Shown here: positions 32,695 through 45,370 of the stretch, one piece after another
How the letters are laid out: each line of letters begins with the position of its first letter
Position numbering within the stretch: position 1 is the stretch's first letter
Source of the DNA: Hermodice carunculata
Lineage: Eukaryota; Annelida; Polychaeta; Eunicida; Amphinomidae
DNA length: 64,000 nt
Reading direction: 5' to 3'
Assembly (NCBI GenBank): GCA_964020975.1
Contig: OZ026612.1
Location: 134,608,763 to 134,672,762, forward strand
Notes under the pieces: model-generated
Told to the model about the DNA's origin: nothing
Seen by the model: the letters and a program-made list of their open reading frames with translations, nothing else
Database searches by the model: none
Translations under genes and position numbers: made by a program

Positions 32695-35600
32695 AGCAGA
32701 ATGTCGGTTGGCGAATAGCCGTATTCAGTGATTCGATCAATTAGAGTGCCCTTTGTGCGTTCACCATGTAGTATGTAAGAAGCCACACATCTGGTCTGAA
32801 GGTCTCCTGCGAGAAAATGAACTTTAAAAAGTCTGGCATACAAGGCGAGTGTGTTCTCTCTCAGGAGATCTTCAAACACAGGTACACGGAGAGCATGCAT
32901 AAGATTAGAATGATGTGAACGCTTATTAAAACCCGAGACCTTCTTAATAATGCACCCTTGGGTCGATTTACAGTAATTAATTTCTGACTTTTTCAAATAA
33001 ACACTGTCAAGTCCATACATAAGTGTAGGCGCTCCTATAGTGTTCCACAAATGCGCTTTAACTTCGGAGCCCAAACCTGGATATGTCATACCAACAGATG
33101 TCAAACTAAATATACTTCGCCTACAAGCATTTACTCTACCGTCAACATGTTTAGCATAACCGCCAGATGAGTTACCAGTCACACCGAGTAGTTCCACTTC
33201 CTTTGCGCTTTGTATAACATTATTACCTAAATACCAAGTGGGTTCAAATTTATGTAGGGCTTTACCAAGAGTGATGCATTTTGATTTTTTAATACCAAAT
33301 TTCATACGCCATCAATCAGCATAATGTACACATATATCAATTAGACTTTGGAGACCAGGTCGTGTCGAGCTCATCACCGTTACATCATCAGTATAGGCCT
33401 ATGTACAAGAGTTTATTTTAGGGTCAAATAAGCGAATACCATTAGGATCATTTTCCAGCTCCTTAAGCAACTCGTCAATAAATGTATGTTAAACAGGGAA
33501 GGTGACAAAACACTACCTTGTTTCATCCCTTTTGTTACCTTAAAAGACGAGCTAAGTCCGCCCTTCCATCTCACAACAGCCATAGAAGATGTGTACCATT
33601 TATATAAAAGTAGCCAATGGTTAGCAGGAATGACACCCCATAATTTATAGAAAAGGCCGTCATGCCAAATACAGTCGAAGCACTTTTCAGCATCTAATGT
33701 ACAAAGATATACAGGGGAGCCCTTAGAATTAAACTCAGTGACTACATCATTGATAACAGAAGTAATGAAAGAAGTACTTCGGCCTTTGCGAAATCCATAT
33801 TGATTATCGCTCACCTCATACTTAGGCATCATCAGCAGTTCAACCATCTTAGCATGTGACGAACTTAGGGATATAGGTCTAAAATTTACTGGTCTACCAG
33901 GGTCTAGCGTAGGTTTCTTTAAAATAGGAATAACAATTGACGTCTTAGATATATCAGGGACCGTAGAGGTTGACAATATAAATAAAACTGTATAGGCCTA
34001 CATCAGCAAGAATCTTGCATAAAACAGGGGAGAGGCCATGCCGTAAGTGCTCAGCTGTAATGCCGTCACTAGCAGGTGACCCGCCACAGTTCAGTGATCC
34101 AACCAGTTCTATTATTGCATCAGGGTCAACAACCTGCTTCGAAGTATGATTATGTATATATTTCAGTTTAGAAGATACAAAGTCACGAGTCATAGTATGT
34201 TCAGCATTCACCACATTATCATCAGTCATTACACCTTCATAAAAGTTAGCGGAGTCTTGGGGTTCTAATACTGAATTAACATTATTCTTCTTCAATCTTT
34301 TTAATTCGTTCCAAAAAGCAGTCATTTTCTTATTACGAAATAGGCAATTTACCTCTCTCACATTACGGTTGCTTAGCGCACGGATGTTTTGCCGTGAAAC
34401 ACGCCTATACTCTTTTTTTGAGACCTTTATGAATAGTATATACAACACCTGTTTTCGGGCGTCCCATGTCAACCCAAATATGCCACCAGAAACGTTTAGG
34501 GTCTCTTACTTTCGCCAGTTCGGGACACCAGAATGCCTTTGGTTTAAATATTTTCTTAGGTAAACACCCAGATTCCTTTGCAGCATAATGTAAGGTAGTA
34601 TTAATAAGATAGAGTCTTTCATTAATCATAGACTGCAGATCGCTTACCCCGCTTGATGGTTTGCTACACGGCAAGCCATCAAGTGGGGGCACGTCCGCGA
34701 GTCTATCAGCAATAATATTAGAATATTTCTCATTACGAACATTATTAGAATATTTCTCATTACGAACATTATTAGACCAGTCAGGCTTTACCACACATGA
34801 TATATCGTTAAGACATCCCAGTGTCAACAGAATCAAACTCAATCTTAAACACTGTACGAAGTGGTAAATGGTCACTGACATTATCCGCATCCTCTGGCAC
34901 AATATAGCAGTGTATTATTTAATGGGCATCACTTGATATACAAAACACATGGTCAATCCAAGTATAATGATTATTTGCATGACAGAAATACGTATAATTA
35001 GTAGGTTGCTTCTGAATGAAGTCAGCGACCAACATATCATTACCTGTTAAGAAGTCATATAAGATACTGCAGTGCTTAGTGAACCCCTTAATTAGCTTAA
35101 AACCAGTTAATATGAAGTTTCTTACACGTAGGCAGCTGGGCATTAAAGTCGCCAAAGAATTTAACTGACACCGATGGCGCATACGTGTCAACAATAGCTT
35201 GCATAGCATCAACAGTTTCAGTAAAGATGATAGTATTTTCAGGGCGACCCCCATCATGGAAAGGCATATAAACACAGGTAATGACTTGCTTGAGACCCGG
35301 AGTTATTATACAAACACGATCAGAGTTAACTTTAATAGCCCGCACCATGAATGCATTGTTTTTCTTAATAATAATTGCAACTCCGCCAAAGGGGCGACCA
35401 GAGTAATCTGGCTCAATATCACCCATACCAGATTTGGCAAATACGTTGAAAGAGTCAGAGATTGCGAATAGAGGACTAGTTTTCAAGACATCACCAATAA
35501 CGCCCAGTTCATGTGGTCTCAACCAAGTTTCATTTAAACACATAATATCACATTTTGCCATTCTTTGTGCAATGTAGACCGCAGATTGCTTGAATCCGTG

Positions 35601-35714
35601 GCAGTTGAAAGTTTCACATATTAAAGAGGGAGAAGAACTATTTACATTATCAGCGGTACCTGTAATGTCACAGTTACTGCCGGCCATGCCGGTATGCTGC
35701 TTTAAAGTACCCAA
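32695..35714 (-). pseudogene. LINE B2 ORF2 (endonuclease and reverse transcriptase), damaged and 3'-truncated
   Basis: Endonuclease start ETFNCHGFKQSAVYIAQRM with MCLNETWLR and FFGDFNAQLP (35620-35130); WIDHVFC near 34950. Reverse transcriptase pieces: GGSPASDGITAEHLRHG (34085), NFRPISLSSSHAKMVE (33890), LDAEKCFDCIWHDGLFYK (33690), MKQGSVLSPSLF (33525) and YTDDVTVM (33385). The C-terminal part (VELLGVTGNSSGGYAKHVDG to EYGYSPTDILLN) is open until the A2 tail cuts it off. Same layout as B1 but a different subfamily. Several frame breaks. Confidence 0.85.
34717..34770. repeat. 27-base in-frame tandem duplication in B2 ORF2
   Basis: Two identical 27-base units (beginning ATTAGAATATTTC) encode NNVRNEKYS twice in the linker between endonuclease and reverse transcriptase. 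Confidence 0.9.
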
Positions 35715-35747
35715 GTCATTATAGTAACCTCCCCGGTGGCTATTTTG

Positions 35748-36995
35748 CTAACCAAAATACTGGTGTCCATACCTGTCGGACTCTTCGTGCCAGTAGGCAT
35801 AGTCATACTCATTTTGGTACCAGGGTTCCCGGTCTTGGTCACCCCGGAGACTGGGCCATTCCGCGTCATACCTGTACTCCTGTTGGGTTCGTTCCTGTGT
35901 GGAGCGGTGCTGATCGTACGCATGGTTGTACGTTTGGTTGTAACGGTGCCACCGACCGGGGTGGGTCATGTGTGGCTGCCTTCTACTTTTATGCCACGGG
36001 TTCCCGCCCCCTTGGCGTTCAGCCGTGTTCGGTCGTGGAACACGAGCGGCCTGTAGCCTTTTAGTCGCAGGTTTAATCCCTGTATGTGGAGTGTTCCCAT
36101 TTTTAAAGTTAGGCTTATTTGGGTGGAATTCCCTTACTCGCAGACCCGACGGCCAGATAGATGCTGCTGCAGATCCTATTGCCTCCACTAGTTTGTCAGC
36201 TGGCACGGACACACAGAATGATTTGCCACTTCGATTATTGGCCAGTTCACGCACACTAGTGGGTGATATGTTATGTTTTAGAAGGTGTTCCTTAATGTCT
36301 TGTGGTGTGTTTAAAGCGTCAACACCACCAATATACATCTGTTTCTGGGGGTTTGTGGATATATTCCCAGATTTTGCCCGTTGTGAATCCGTTTGCGTGC
36401 AAGCAGCGTGAACTTTTGACGCCGCATTTTTTGTACACGCCCTTTTAACTCTACGACGCCGGCGCACAACAGTGCTAAACTTTTGACTAACTTCATCACT
36501 AATATCACTGGATGTCATCCGAGGATGAAGATGTATTCTCATGACAGTTGGAGCTAACTAATCCAACTAGTGGGTTTATAATGGCCTCGGGGGCTAAGAC
36601 ATTAGCACCTGTCTGGTTGACGGTACCAATGTGCTCGGTCACCAGAGAGTCAACACCCGCGCCCACCTGATTCACCATTTGCTTCGGCTCAGTCACTGAA
36701 GAGTTAACGCCCGACGATCGGGCCACAGCTACAGGCACCGCACATTGAGTACCATCACTTTGCAATTTCCGTGAAAACACAATGTCACTTAATTTTTTAT
36801 TTTCATCCTTTAGCTGAGCTATATCTCTACGTTGTGAGTCCATTTGTCTCTTCAGGTCACGGTCAAGATCAGCTTGGCAAACTCGCTGACCTGGCTGACC
36901 TCTGGCTCTATCTCAGTGTTATCAAGCGTGACGGTGGAGGTGGAACTAGGATTCTTAGGACAAAACAACCTGTCTAGTTCTTTCACTGGGGCCAT
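35748..36995 (-). pseudogene. LINE B2 ORF1
   Basis: Starts at MAPVKELDRLFCPKNP (36995). It contains a coiled coil (RQMDSQRRDIAQLKDENKKL, about 36850), a Ser/Val/Asn-rich linker, a basic segment (RRRRVKRACTKNAASK), then a compact domain MYIGGVDALNTPQDIKEHL to FCVSVPADKLVEAIGSA and WPSGLRVREFHPN (36330-36120), an RRM-like nucleic-acid-binding fold also present in B1. The C-terminus is Arg/Tyr/Gln-rich. There are one or two frame shifts. A further open piece upstream (37697-37506, MTRDQQSPVVPNADND) may be an N-terminal extension, split by the hAT-like MITE. Confidence 0.75.
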
Positions 36996-37034
36996 ATTAA
37001 CCTGACTATGCCCCCAAGTTATAGATATCGTGAA

Positions 37035-37388
37035 CCCGGGGGGGGGGGGGAGGGGGGTACTTCCTATACCTTGCTATACGGGTAGGCGCCGCGGAAAAGA
37101 CCCCCTATTTTCGGTACTTGTCGCTCTCTAAGACCCCCCTTTTTCCTGCTTGTAGCTCTAAAAGACCCCCCTTTTTCGCTTGTCTCACCCAAAGACCCCT
37201 GTGTTTTTCAATTCCTGTCTCCAAATTGCCCCAAAATACACCAAATTTTATGTAAAATTTCATTTTTTTTTCAATACAAGCTCCAAAAGACCCCCCATTT
37301 TCACATTGGTTCCGCTCCCGTTGGGTCCGGGTTTTGTACCCTCGGTGGAGCCTACCCACCAAAAATTCCGGGGAGTACCCCCCCCGGG
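37035..37388. mobile_element. 354-base hAT-like MITE with internal AAGACCCCC repeats, inside B2
   Basis: The target duplication ATCGTGAA (37027-37034 and 37389-37396) is 8 bases, as for hAT elements. Ends are inverted: CCCGGGGGGG ... GGTACTTCC on the left, GGGGAGTACCCCCCCCGGG on the right. Inside, a unit of about 30 bases carrying AAGACCCCC(C/T) and TTTTC recurs near 37099, 37131, 37162, 37193 and 37289. No coding sequence. Confidence 0.85.
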
Positions 37389-37759
37389 ATCGTGAAGAAC
37401 TTTATGCTTTACTTTTCGGTTGATGGCTTGCCTATCAGCGAACTCGGCAAAAGTCGTCTGGATCATACTGCATAGTTTGGTTCGTAGGCACAACAAAGTG
37501 TCCATTTAGCGGCCCTCAATTGAATCCCGAATATCTTGGCTGGCCCATTGAAAAATGACCTCCATGTTCTCCAAGAAAACTTTCTGAAATTGATTGTATG
37601 GGACCCCATTTAGGTCTGTGAGTTGTTTTACTACCAAAGTCACTGAATTGTCATTATCAGCATTGGGAACAACCGGGGATTGTTGGTCTCTGGTCATTAT
37701 GGTTTCACTTGCCTGTATTGCCTATGCGGATAATTATCCAGATCACACCCACGGGTGAC

Positions 37760-38550
37760 ACGGGCAGGTTCCCCTTGACTGATTCACACGCTTGCACGAC
37801 TGGAACTTCAAACTAATTCCACATTAGCAAAATCAAATAAAAAGCACCAAGGTATATCCTAATTGATCCCGAGGCACTGGTAGTCCAACTATCCGAAGTA
37901 CATGTGTATATAAAAAGTCAGTTTGTAGAAATGCTATAAAAATTCGAAATTTACCGCAGTGAATCTTCCAGGTTCTTATATCGTGACACGCATGCACACA
38001 GATCATTAATCTGCCTTATATCTTGATTGAAGCTGGAAACGATGTAATTGGTCAAAATACATGTATTTTGAGAAATAAATACGCTTGTGATCAAGAGATT
38101 TGTTTAATTCATTCAGAAAGCAAATCGCTTTACCGGTATTGGTCCAAAAAAGGGAGGAATGCTCTGCGCAATGTCTGCAGGAATTTGGGGGATGTTTATG
38201 TATCAAAAACAAAAAGACGAAATGCAAGAAAAGATTAGAGTTAACAAAGTAAGTAATAAGATTGAGGTTGACATTCAAAACTCAAAGAAAGGGTAAAAAA
38301 TACAAAAGCTAATGGCGAATGCTGAGACACCTTAATAAGAAAAATGACTTTCAATTGAGAGTTATTCACCCAAAATACAACACATGTGTGTACTATAGTG
38401 GACCCCAAGGGAATAAGTAAAACGTTTGCAGATTATTGAAGGGAGGAAAAAAATGGGTTCAATGGTTGTAGTGATACTTACAGATAAGGTGGTTGAGCTA
38501 ATGAGGCGTAATGGTGATACCACAGGTATGCTGGCCTGTAGCCACACTTT
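37760..38550. other. Anonymous stretch
   Basis: Probably the 5' UTR or flank of B2 followed by sequence I cannot assign. The frame at 38023-38238 shows no family features. Confidence 0.5.
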
Positions 38551-38555
38551 GTTTT

Positions 38556-38640
38556 AGTTTAAACATATTTATTTCAACTGGATCGCCCTATAGTACATCG
38601 AGATGTCACTAATCGAGGGGTTCTCCAGCACATGAACTTT
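38556..38640 (-). mobile_element. 3' end of a LINE D/C-type element
   Basis: On the minus strand it reads TCTCGATGTACTATAGGGCG, GATCCAG and AATAAATATGTTTAAA, matching the 3' end of LINE D at 26518-26572. It is a short, 5'-truncated insertion. Confidence 0.75.
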
Positions 38641-39808
38641 ATTCAGTGAAATTGTAGATATTCGATTGTATCTTGATTTCTTTGATAAACTTATTGCTCC
38701 AATCTTTCTTTACGGGTGTGAAATATGGGGTGCCTATACAATTTATCCACTAAAATGTATTGGTAGGGACGATGTTAGTGGATATTTTAGGACGGAGTTT
38801 GAAAGATTATATCTGAGTTTTCTTAAGTGCACCCTGGGAGTGAATTCAAAAGCCTGTAATATTGCTGTACTGAGTGAGCTCGGAGCATATCCATATGCGT
38901 TAAAAATAATGAAAAGTGTTTGAAAGAACTGGCACCGCATAAGAAATTCTGATTCACGTGAAATTTTATACGATGCTTACAAATGTAATGTTGAATTGCT
39001 GGCATCGAATAACTTTACCTGGTTGAACAATATCAAAACTACAATGTCACTAATTAGCTGTAATGATATTTGGAACAATGGCGGTGATGAATACGGGAAT
39101 TTTCACGCAATTTAATAGAGAAATTATTAAAAGAGGAATTTATACTTCAATGGCAGAATGACTTCCTTAAACAAGCCTATCCAGATAAAAAGTTGAGAAC
39201 CTATTCGAAACTTAAATCAGATTTCAAAACAGAAAAGTACCTAATTGTATTAAAGAATTTGAACGAAAGGAAAAACTTGACCAGATTACGAATAAGCGCA
39301 CATAATTTGAACATTGAAAAAGGTAGACATAGAAGGCCAGTTAAAGTTCCCATTGATGAGAGAATTTGTGATTCGTGTTTGGAAGTCGAAGATGAAATTC
39401 ATTACGTTGTAAATTGCCAAAAGTTTAGAGAAGCCAGAAATAGATTATTTGATACTCTGAGTAAATTTATCGTAGATTTTGACTATTTATCGTCCGAAAA
39501 CAAATTCATGAAACTTATGAAATGTGACAAAATTGAAATTATATGGCAATTTACAAAGTATATCTCGGAAACAGTGAAAATCAGGGGTACACTATAGTAC
39601 TCTAAAGTCATTTAAAACCTACAATACTTTGAGGTGGTTTTTTTTGGGGGGGGGGGGCAGCTGCCCCTAAGGCATACATATCAGGGATTGTTGCAATGTA
39701 CTTTGTTGTTTTGTACTGTTGTGGTATAGTGTATTGTATAGTGTATTGAGTTACAAATTACCATTTATTGTATTTATGGTGCAGTAATAAAGTCATTCAT
39801 TCATTCAT
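38641..39808 (+). pseudogene. LINE G, ORF2 C-terminal part and 3' UTR
   Basis: Begins past the catalytic region with LDFFDKLIAPIFLYGCEIWG, then YLSFLKCTLGVNSKACN and LSELGAYPY (38676-38900). After frame breaks it continues LKSDFKTEKYLIVLKNLNER to a zinc-knuckle-like ICDSCLEVEDEIHYVVNC (39193-39597, stop). The 3' UTR has a G run near 39645 and ends GTAATAAAG(TCAT)n, (CATT)n. Same C-terminal type as LINE E. It has lost its front half. Confidence 0.85.
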
Positions 39809-39811
39809 GGA

Positions 39812-42800
39812 GTGACACACAAAATGTATATTACAAAACAGTGTTTTGAAAACACACAGGACAAAACAAGAACAAAGTTACCCAATTAACAGAGAAGCTG
39901 TACACATGCTTCAGATTTGTACCCTGCATACAAAAATCACAGTAGTAGTAGTCACCAAAATGCAAAACAAAGCAAAATAGTTCACTGCAGGTAGAATGTA
40001 CACATATACGTACCTGTTCACAATAATACGGACTAGCGGTAGGAAATTTCATAAAGAACACTTAGGAAGTAAGAATTATGTAAATCAGCGACTGACTCAA
40101 TTGAAAATTACTGCTTATGCTAACAGAACTAAGATATGAAGCGTCTTGTATCTACGATGTATCTGTGGAAAGCATCACAAATTTGTGTGTTGAAGGGAAT
40201 GGAAAATTGGTCGCTACCAAAGAGGAGAATATGAGTTAGTCTGTCACTCGCTGTGTGTATAATCAGATTCGGGTGGACGCCGGGAGCAATAATAGGGATG
40301 ATGGAGTTGAGAAGTCTAATTCTGTAAGTTGAATACTTTGGACAAAAGAACAGATAATGTTGCAGATCTTCAGTGAGGTAGGAACAAGGACATGTAGGTT
40401 GTGGGATGATGTTAACTTTAAAGAGATCAAAGTTAAGTCTCGAGAATCCAAGACGAAGCTGGGTATGACAAATGTTGGCAAATCTGTGTCCTTGGGTATA
40501 GTAAACAGGAACATGATCCACTGCTAGTAGTGTTGCTTTCAGCTTTGATTTGAATATTTGGAGGGAAATTGAGCCTCTTATATCGGAGGGAAGATTGTTC
40601 CACAGTTTGATAGCGTCAGGTAGGAAGGATTTGTCTAAGCGGTTAGTTTTGAGGGTCGGTAAGGGGTTTCCCGTACTGGCGTACTGGGGCTTTTTATTTA
40701 CCGTACTGGCGTACTGTAAGCCCTCTTGTTTTAGGTACTTCGTACTATCCAAAATTTTGAAAAATTTTTATTTTCCGTATTGCGTACTCTAGAAGAATAA
40801 TTACCTGTACCAGCGTACCGAAACCCCCCTTAGCCCCCTTAAGTTTTGCAATTGATGGGACGTACGGAGCTAGTGTGGCGGAGGTTTCGAGCATTAAAAG
40901 TAGGAGGAATTAGTTGAGAGAGATAGGAGGGTGTTAAGTTGTGACACATTTTGTAAAGAAGAAGTAACTTAAAATACTTCCTCCTGCTGGCGAGTGTTGT
41001 CTAACCAAGTTCACGTAAGAGATTGGCACGTGATGTGTGCCTTAATGCACCTGTGCATATTTTAGCGCTTCAAACTGTATGGATTCAATAAGATCAGAAA
41101 GTCCCTGACCACAGTTGTCAAAGAGCACACAACCATATTCGAGAATTGGTCGAACCATAGCTAAATAAAGTTTAATCAGAGCTTTGCGGGAAAGTTTATA
41201 TTTGAATCTACGCAGAAGGGCAATTCGCTGGCTCGCTTTGGTGGTAATACGAGTAATGTGAGCATGCCAGGATAAATTGCTACGGAGAGTAATACCAAGA
41301 TGAGTGTGCAAGTCTGCCGCAGGTATTTCAGAGTCTCCAAGATGAACGGGTGGATGGTGTGGTTTAACAAGTTTGGTTGAAAATATGACAGAAAGAGACT
41401 TTAAAGTGTTAAAGATAACACGCGACAACTTTCCCCAGTTATGTATAACGGAGAGATTAATATTCAAGTGATAAGAAGTTTCGATGGGGTTATTAACAAC
41501 TTCAAGTAGACTGGTGTCGTCAGCAAAAAGTCTGATATCACATGTAATATTGTCAACTATGTCATTAACATAGACCAGAAAGAGAAGTGGACCCAAAATG
41601 GAACCCTGGGGCACACCAGCTTCAATAGGTAGCCATGATGAAGATTGGCCATGAATAATCACTCGTTGGAATCGGTTTGAGAGATAACTATCAATCCACG
41701 CTACAAGATTATCGAAAATGCCGAGTTGTCGAAGTTTAAAAAGGAGACCGGGATGCCAAACCTTATCAAACGCCTTGTACACATCTAGAAACACCATTCT
41801 GGCTTCTTTAGACTGATCTAGGCCGTTGTAGATATTGTGAAGGATGTACACAAGCTGATTGATAGTAGAGTCATTGGCCTTAAAGCCAGAATTTTTGGAA
41901 GTGAGTAGGTTATTTTGTGCCAAGTATTCATAGAGTGCGTTAAAGACCAGTCGTTCAAACACCTTTGAATCATTACAGAGCAAAGAAATAGGACGATAAT
42001 TATTTTTAATCTGTTTGTTGGCCTTTTTGAAGACAGGACATATGTTGGATCTCTTCCAAGCATTGAGAAAGAGAGAAAGACTGAGAGAAAGTTGGAATAT
42101 TCGTGTAAGTGGTTTACATATCGAGTCTGCTGTGTTCTTAGGTAGGGTGTTCCCTATATTATCTGGGCCTGATGCAGAGGATAGCCCCAGGGAAGATAGA
42201 ACTTTCTTGACACTGTATTCATTAATGGTAAAATTGCGTAGACGTGCCTCAGTTGGGAAGGTGAAATCGGACAGGGGTGGGGCATCACCATCGGGTGTGT
42301 TTTGCACTGGCTAGCAAGGTATGAGTTAAAAATTTCACATTTTCCCGTGATGCATGATACGATCTTGTTATCGTCCATGATTGGGGATATATCTTGGTGA
42401 ATTTTGCATCCCAGAACAGACTTGGACAAGCTCCACCATTGTTTAGGATTAATGTCTTTCTCATCAAGTCGAAGCTGGAGATTAGAAAAGTAAGAAGAGA
42501 CAGATTTCCTTATTATGGTCACAACCTTGTTGCGATATTTTTTTTTACAAATTGGTATAACCTGTCAATCTTGAGGTGAAGGTCGTAATTATGGGGGCGG
42601 GGTTGGTTGGATGCTCTCTTGAAGCGTTTCCATGCACGATTTCGACGTCTAATATGTTTTTTAATGTCTGCAGTTATCCAAGGTTTGTCCTTAGGGCGAA
42701 TGGTCACTTCCTTAAAGGGAATAATTTGCAGTAGATAGAAAGATATTAGACCAGTAGGATGCGGCATCATCAATAGAATCAAAGACATCATCAGCAATGT

Positions 42801-43612
42801 TCCAAGGAGCTGTGGAAAGGGCAGCATTGAGGTCGCAAAAATTGGCTTTATTGAAGTCCCATACTGATCTTTTGAAGGGCTTGTCCTTATGAAGGGAAAG
42901 GGAGAAAGAACAAAAGATTACACAGTGGTCAGAATTTGAGATTGGAGCAAGGGTTCCAGAGTCCAGAACAAGACCTGGGGAATCAGTAATGATACGGTCT
43001 AATACATTTTTCGAGTGTTCACTAATCCTAGTGGGTTATCTATAAGCTGAAAGAGATTTTACCGATTCACAAGGTTGACCAGAGATAAACCTAAATCGCT
43101 GTCCTTATGTTGGGAGTTCCAATCGGCGCACCTGTCGTTGAAATCGCCAGTTACAATTAAAAGGTGCGGGTTGCATTCAATGTCAGAGGAAATAGAAGAT
43201 GCCAAAGACCCGAGAAATGCGTCACGGATTTCTGCAGACTGGCCAGGTGGACGACAGTAGTTACCAAATAATACTTTCCCGCGCTGGGTCGAAATTTCAG
43301 CCCAGATGCATTCGCAATTTGCATTCAAGATCCGGGCGTCTTATACACAGTAGAGAAGAGTGAATAAATGTCAGGACCCCACCGCCTCTTCCCGTTGTGC
43401 GGTCTGAACGATACGGAGGTTGGAGGGTCCTCGAGGAGGAGCTGATCGGGGCAATGTTCATCCAACCAGGTTTCAGATAAAGCAATAATGTTCAAGTTAC
43501 CTGATTGAGCCAAGAGATGAATTTCGTCAAGTGTACCGGTACTTTGTATGCTGCGAACGTTAGAATGAAAGAACTTCAGGTGGTTGTTTGAGTTAAGTGT
43601 GCGGCCGGGTTT
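39812..43612 (-). pseudogene. LINE C (Jockey/CR1-like) ORF2 and 3' UTR
   Basis: Endonuclease start HLKFFHSNVRSIQSTGTLDE (43600) with IIALSETWLDEHCP and LLIVTGDFNDRCADWNS (43160). Reverse transcriptase largely open from 42307 to 41042: LGLSSASGPDNIGN, NNYRPISLLCNDSKVFER, MVFLDVYKAFDKVWH, EAGVPQGSILGPLLFLVYV and FADDTSLLE (about 41520). The C-terminal part (LDKSFLPDAIKLWNNLPSDI to CPCSYLTEDLQHYLFFCPKY) ends at 40129, after a small MITE. A 3' UTR of about 300 bases follows. Several breaks, dead. The closest relative here is LINE D. Sequence from 43.6 to 44.15 kb may be its 5' UTR. Confidence 0.9.
40662..40830. mobile_element. 169-base MITE inside LINE C
   Basis: It interrupts the LINE C frame. 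TA lies on both sides (40660-40661 and 40831-40832). The ends are imperfect inverted repeats of about 26 bases (AGGGGTTTCCCGTACTGG against AGGGGGGTTTCGGTACGCTGG minus small gaps). GTACTGGCGTACTG recurs twice in the left half. Possibly a Tc1/mariner-type MITE. Confidence 0.65.
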
Positions 43613-44160
43613 TTTTCACGTGAAAGTTGATTGAAGACAGGAAGAACGTGCAAAGGAACAATATAATGTGTTTTACACAGGAATAAAAAACGTAGAGAAG
43701 TGTATGTAAGTGTAGAAAAGCCAATGAGGAATAGGAGCACATTATTTGCTTTTCGACACGTGGACCTGGATGGAAGTGTACCGTAAAACGGGTATAATTA
43801 TTTGAGAAGAGACCCATGGCCATTCGGTATTGATCAATACTAATGCCCATTGTTTATAAACCAAGGAAACGTAAATACGGCAAAGATGCAGGTACTTGTC
43901 AATGTGATATTTTTAAGAATACCAGCAGAGTCAACGGATGGTGTAAAGAAGCACACAACACCAAGTAGTTGTTTCCAATGTGTCATTTGCATTTAAGCTT
44001 TGCATGGACTGACAAGAGTCAGGCGTTTTATGAATGTCGTTGAGAGTAACATGGTAACATGACATGTAACAAGAAAATGCACATAAAAAATAGAGAGACA
44101 AAAATGCAAAAGTAACTGAAAGTAGGGTTTGTTAAGGGGTGCCTCTGTTCCAAAATTTTG

Positions 44161-44272
<112 letters not shown>

Positions 44273-44275
44273 TAA

Positions 44276-45370
44276 AAATAACATCATAATAGTGGTTTCA
44301 TCAAACAGCAAATAGTGAAACTGATTTCAGATTATTACCAGCTACAAATGTGGATGAAAAGGCGTCCTCTAGAATTTTTATCTGTACTTATTTTGCAGTG
44401 ATGTTTCAATGCTTCAAAGTTGATGCCACTGCACATTGTGTGTTTGTTAGATTCAGCCTTGAAATTCCAAAACAATCACAATAAAAAATTTATGGGCCAC
44501 TTTTTAGGCACACGTGTTGGGAGCAATTCACTGAAAACAGTGCAGAATTTGGTTAAACCTGTAACAAATTATTTCCACATTTTTATTTACCGATGTCACA
44601 CCGTAATTTCAAATCAAAGCATATTTTTATCACCGAGTAAAAGTAAAGGGTCATACTTTTATCTTATTTATGATCTGTTGATCATGGCCGTTGCAACAAT
44701 GTATCCTTTGTATATGTGAATTTTCAACTTCATGGAGTTGGACAGAGGATAGTGGACTCAGTTTACGGGGGCATGGCTCGATTACATTAAAACTAGCCTT
44801 TGCGGTTTACCAGGGCACAGCTCGTCTCAGAGATCGTCGCAGAGCTCTAAAACTCTCGTTACACTTTTATTACTTTACCAGATAAGGTTAAGGTTTAAAG
44901 GGTCCAGTATTGCCCGAAACAATGTTCGACATAAAACTCAAAGGTCCTACAGATCCCTGATAGTCTTTTCAGAACATTAGCTGCTTTCAAAATGCAGTTT
45001 TTATTCGGGTGCTTGTGCTGATTATTTTATTGAATGACTAAAGCCGGTTACCCGGCCGCCCCGGCCCTTTATCCACATTAGATAGTGCGTTGTTCCCGAA
45101 GAACTCTTTCACTTGAATTATAGTCTATTGAACAAAATGTGAATAAATGTCATGTTAAATAACATTATTTGAGTAAAAAGAAGCAACGCCGTTCGATACG
45201 TTGTGCGAACTGTTACAACAATTCGTTTCTCGCAATCATAGGGTGGCGCATAACTTACAATAAGGTCATTTACCTTTTTTCACGTCTACCACTAGTATCA
45301 GAGCACGGCTCAAACCCCTGGAGATTGGTGCAAACTTGTGAAAGCAATTCGCATTATCGTAAGGGGAAAA
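44276..45370. other. Anonymous stretch
   Basis: No gene recognised. A frame at 45169-45390 is not like any family I know; it may be a worn N-terminal part of the ORF1 remnant that follows. Confidence 0.5.
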
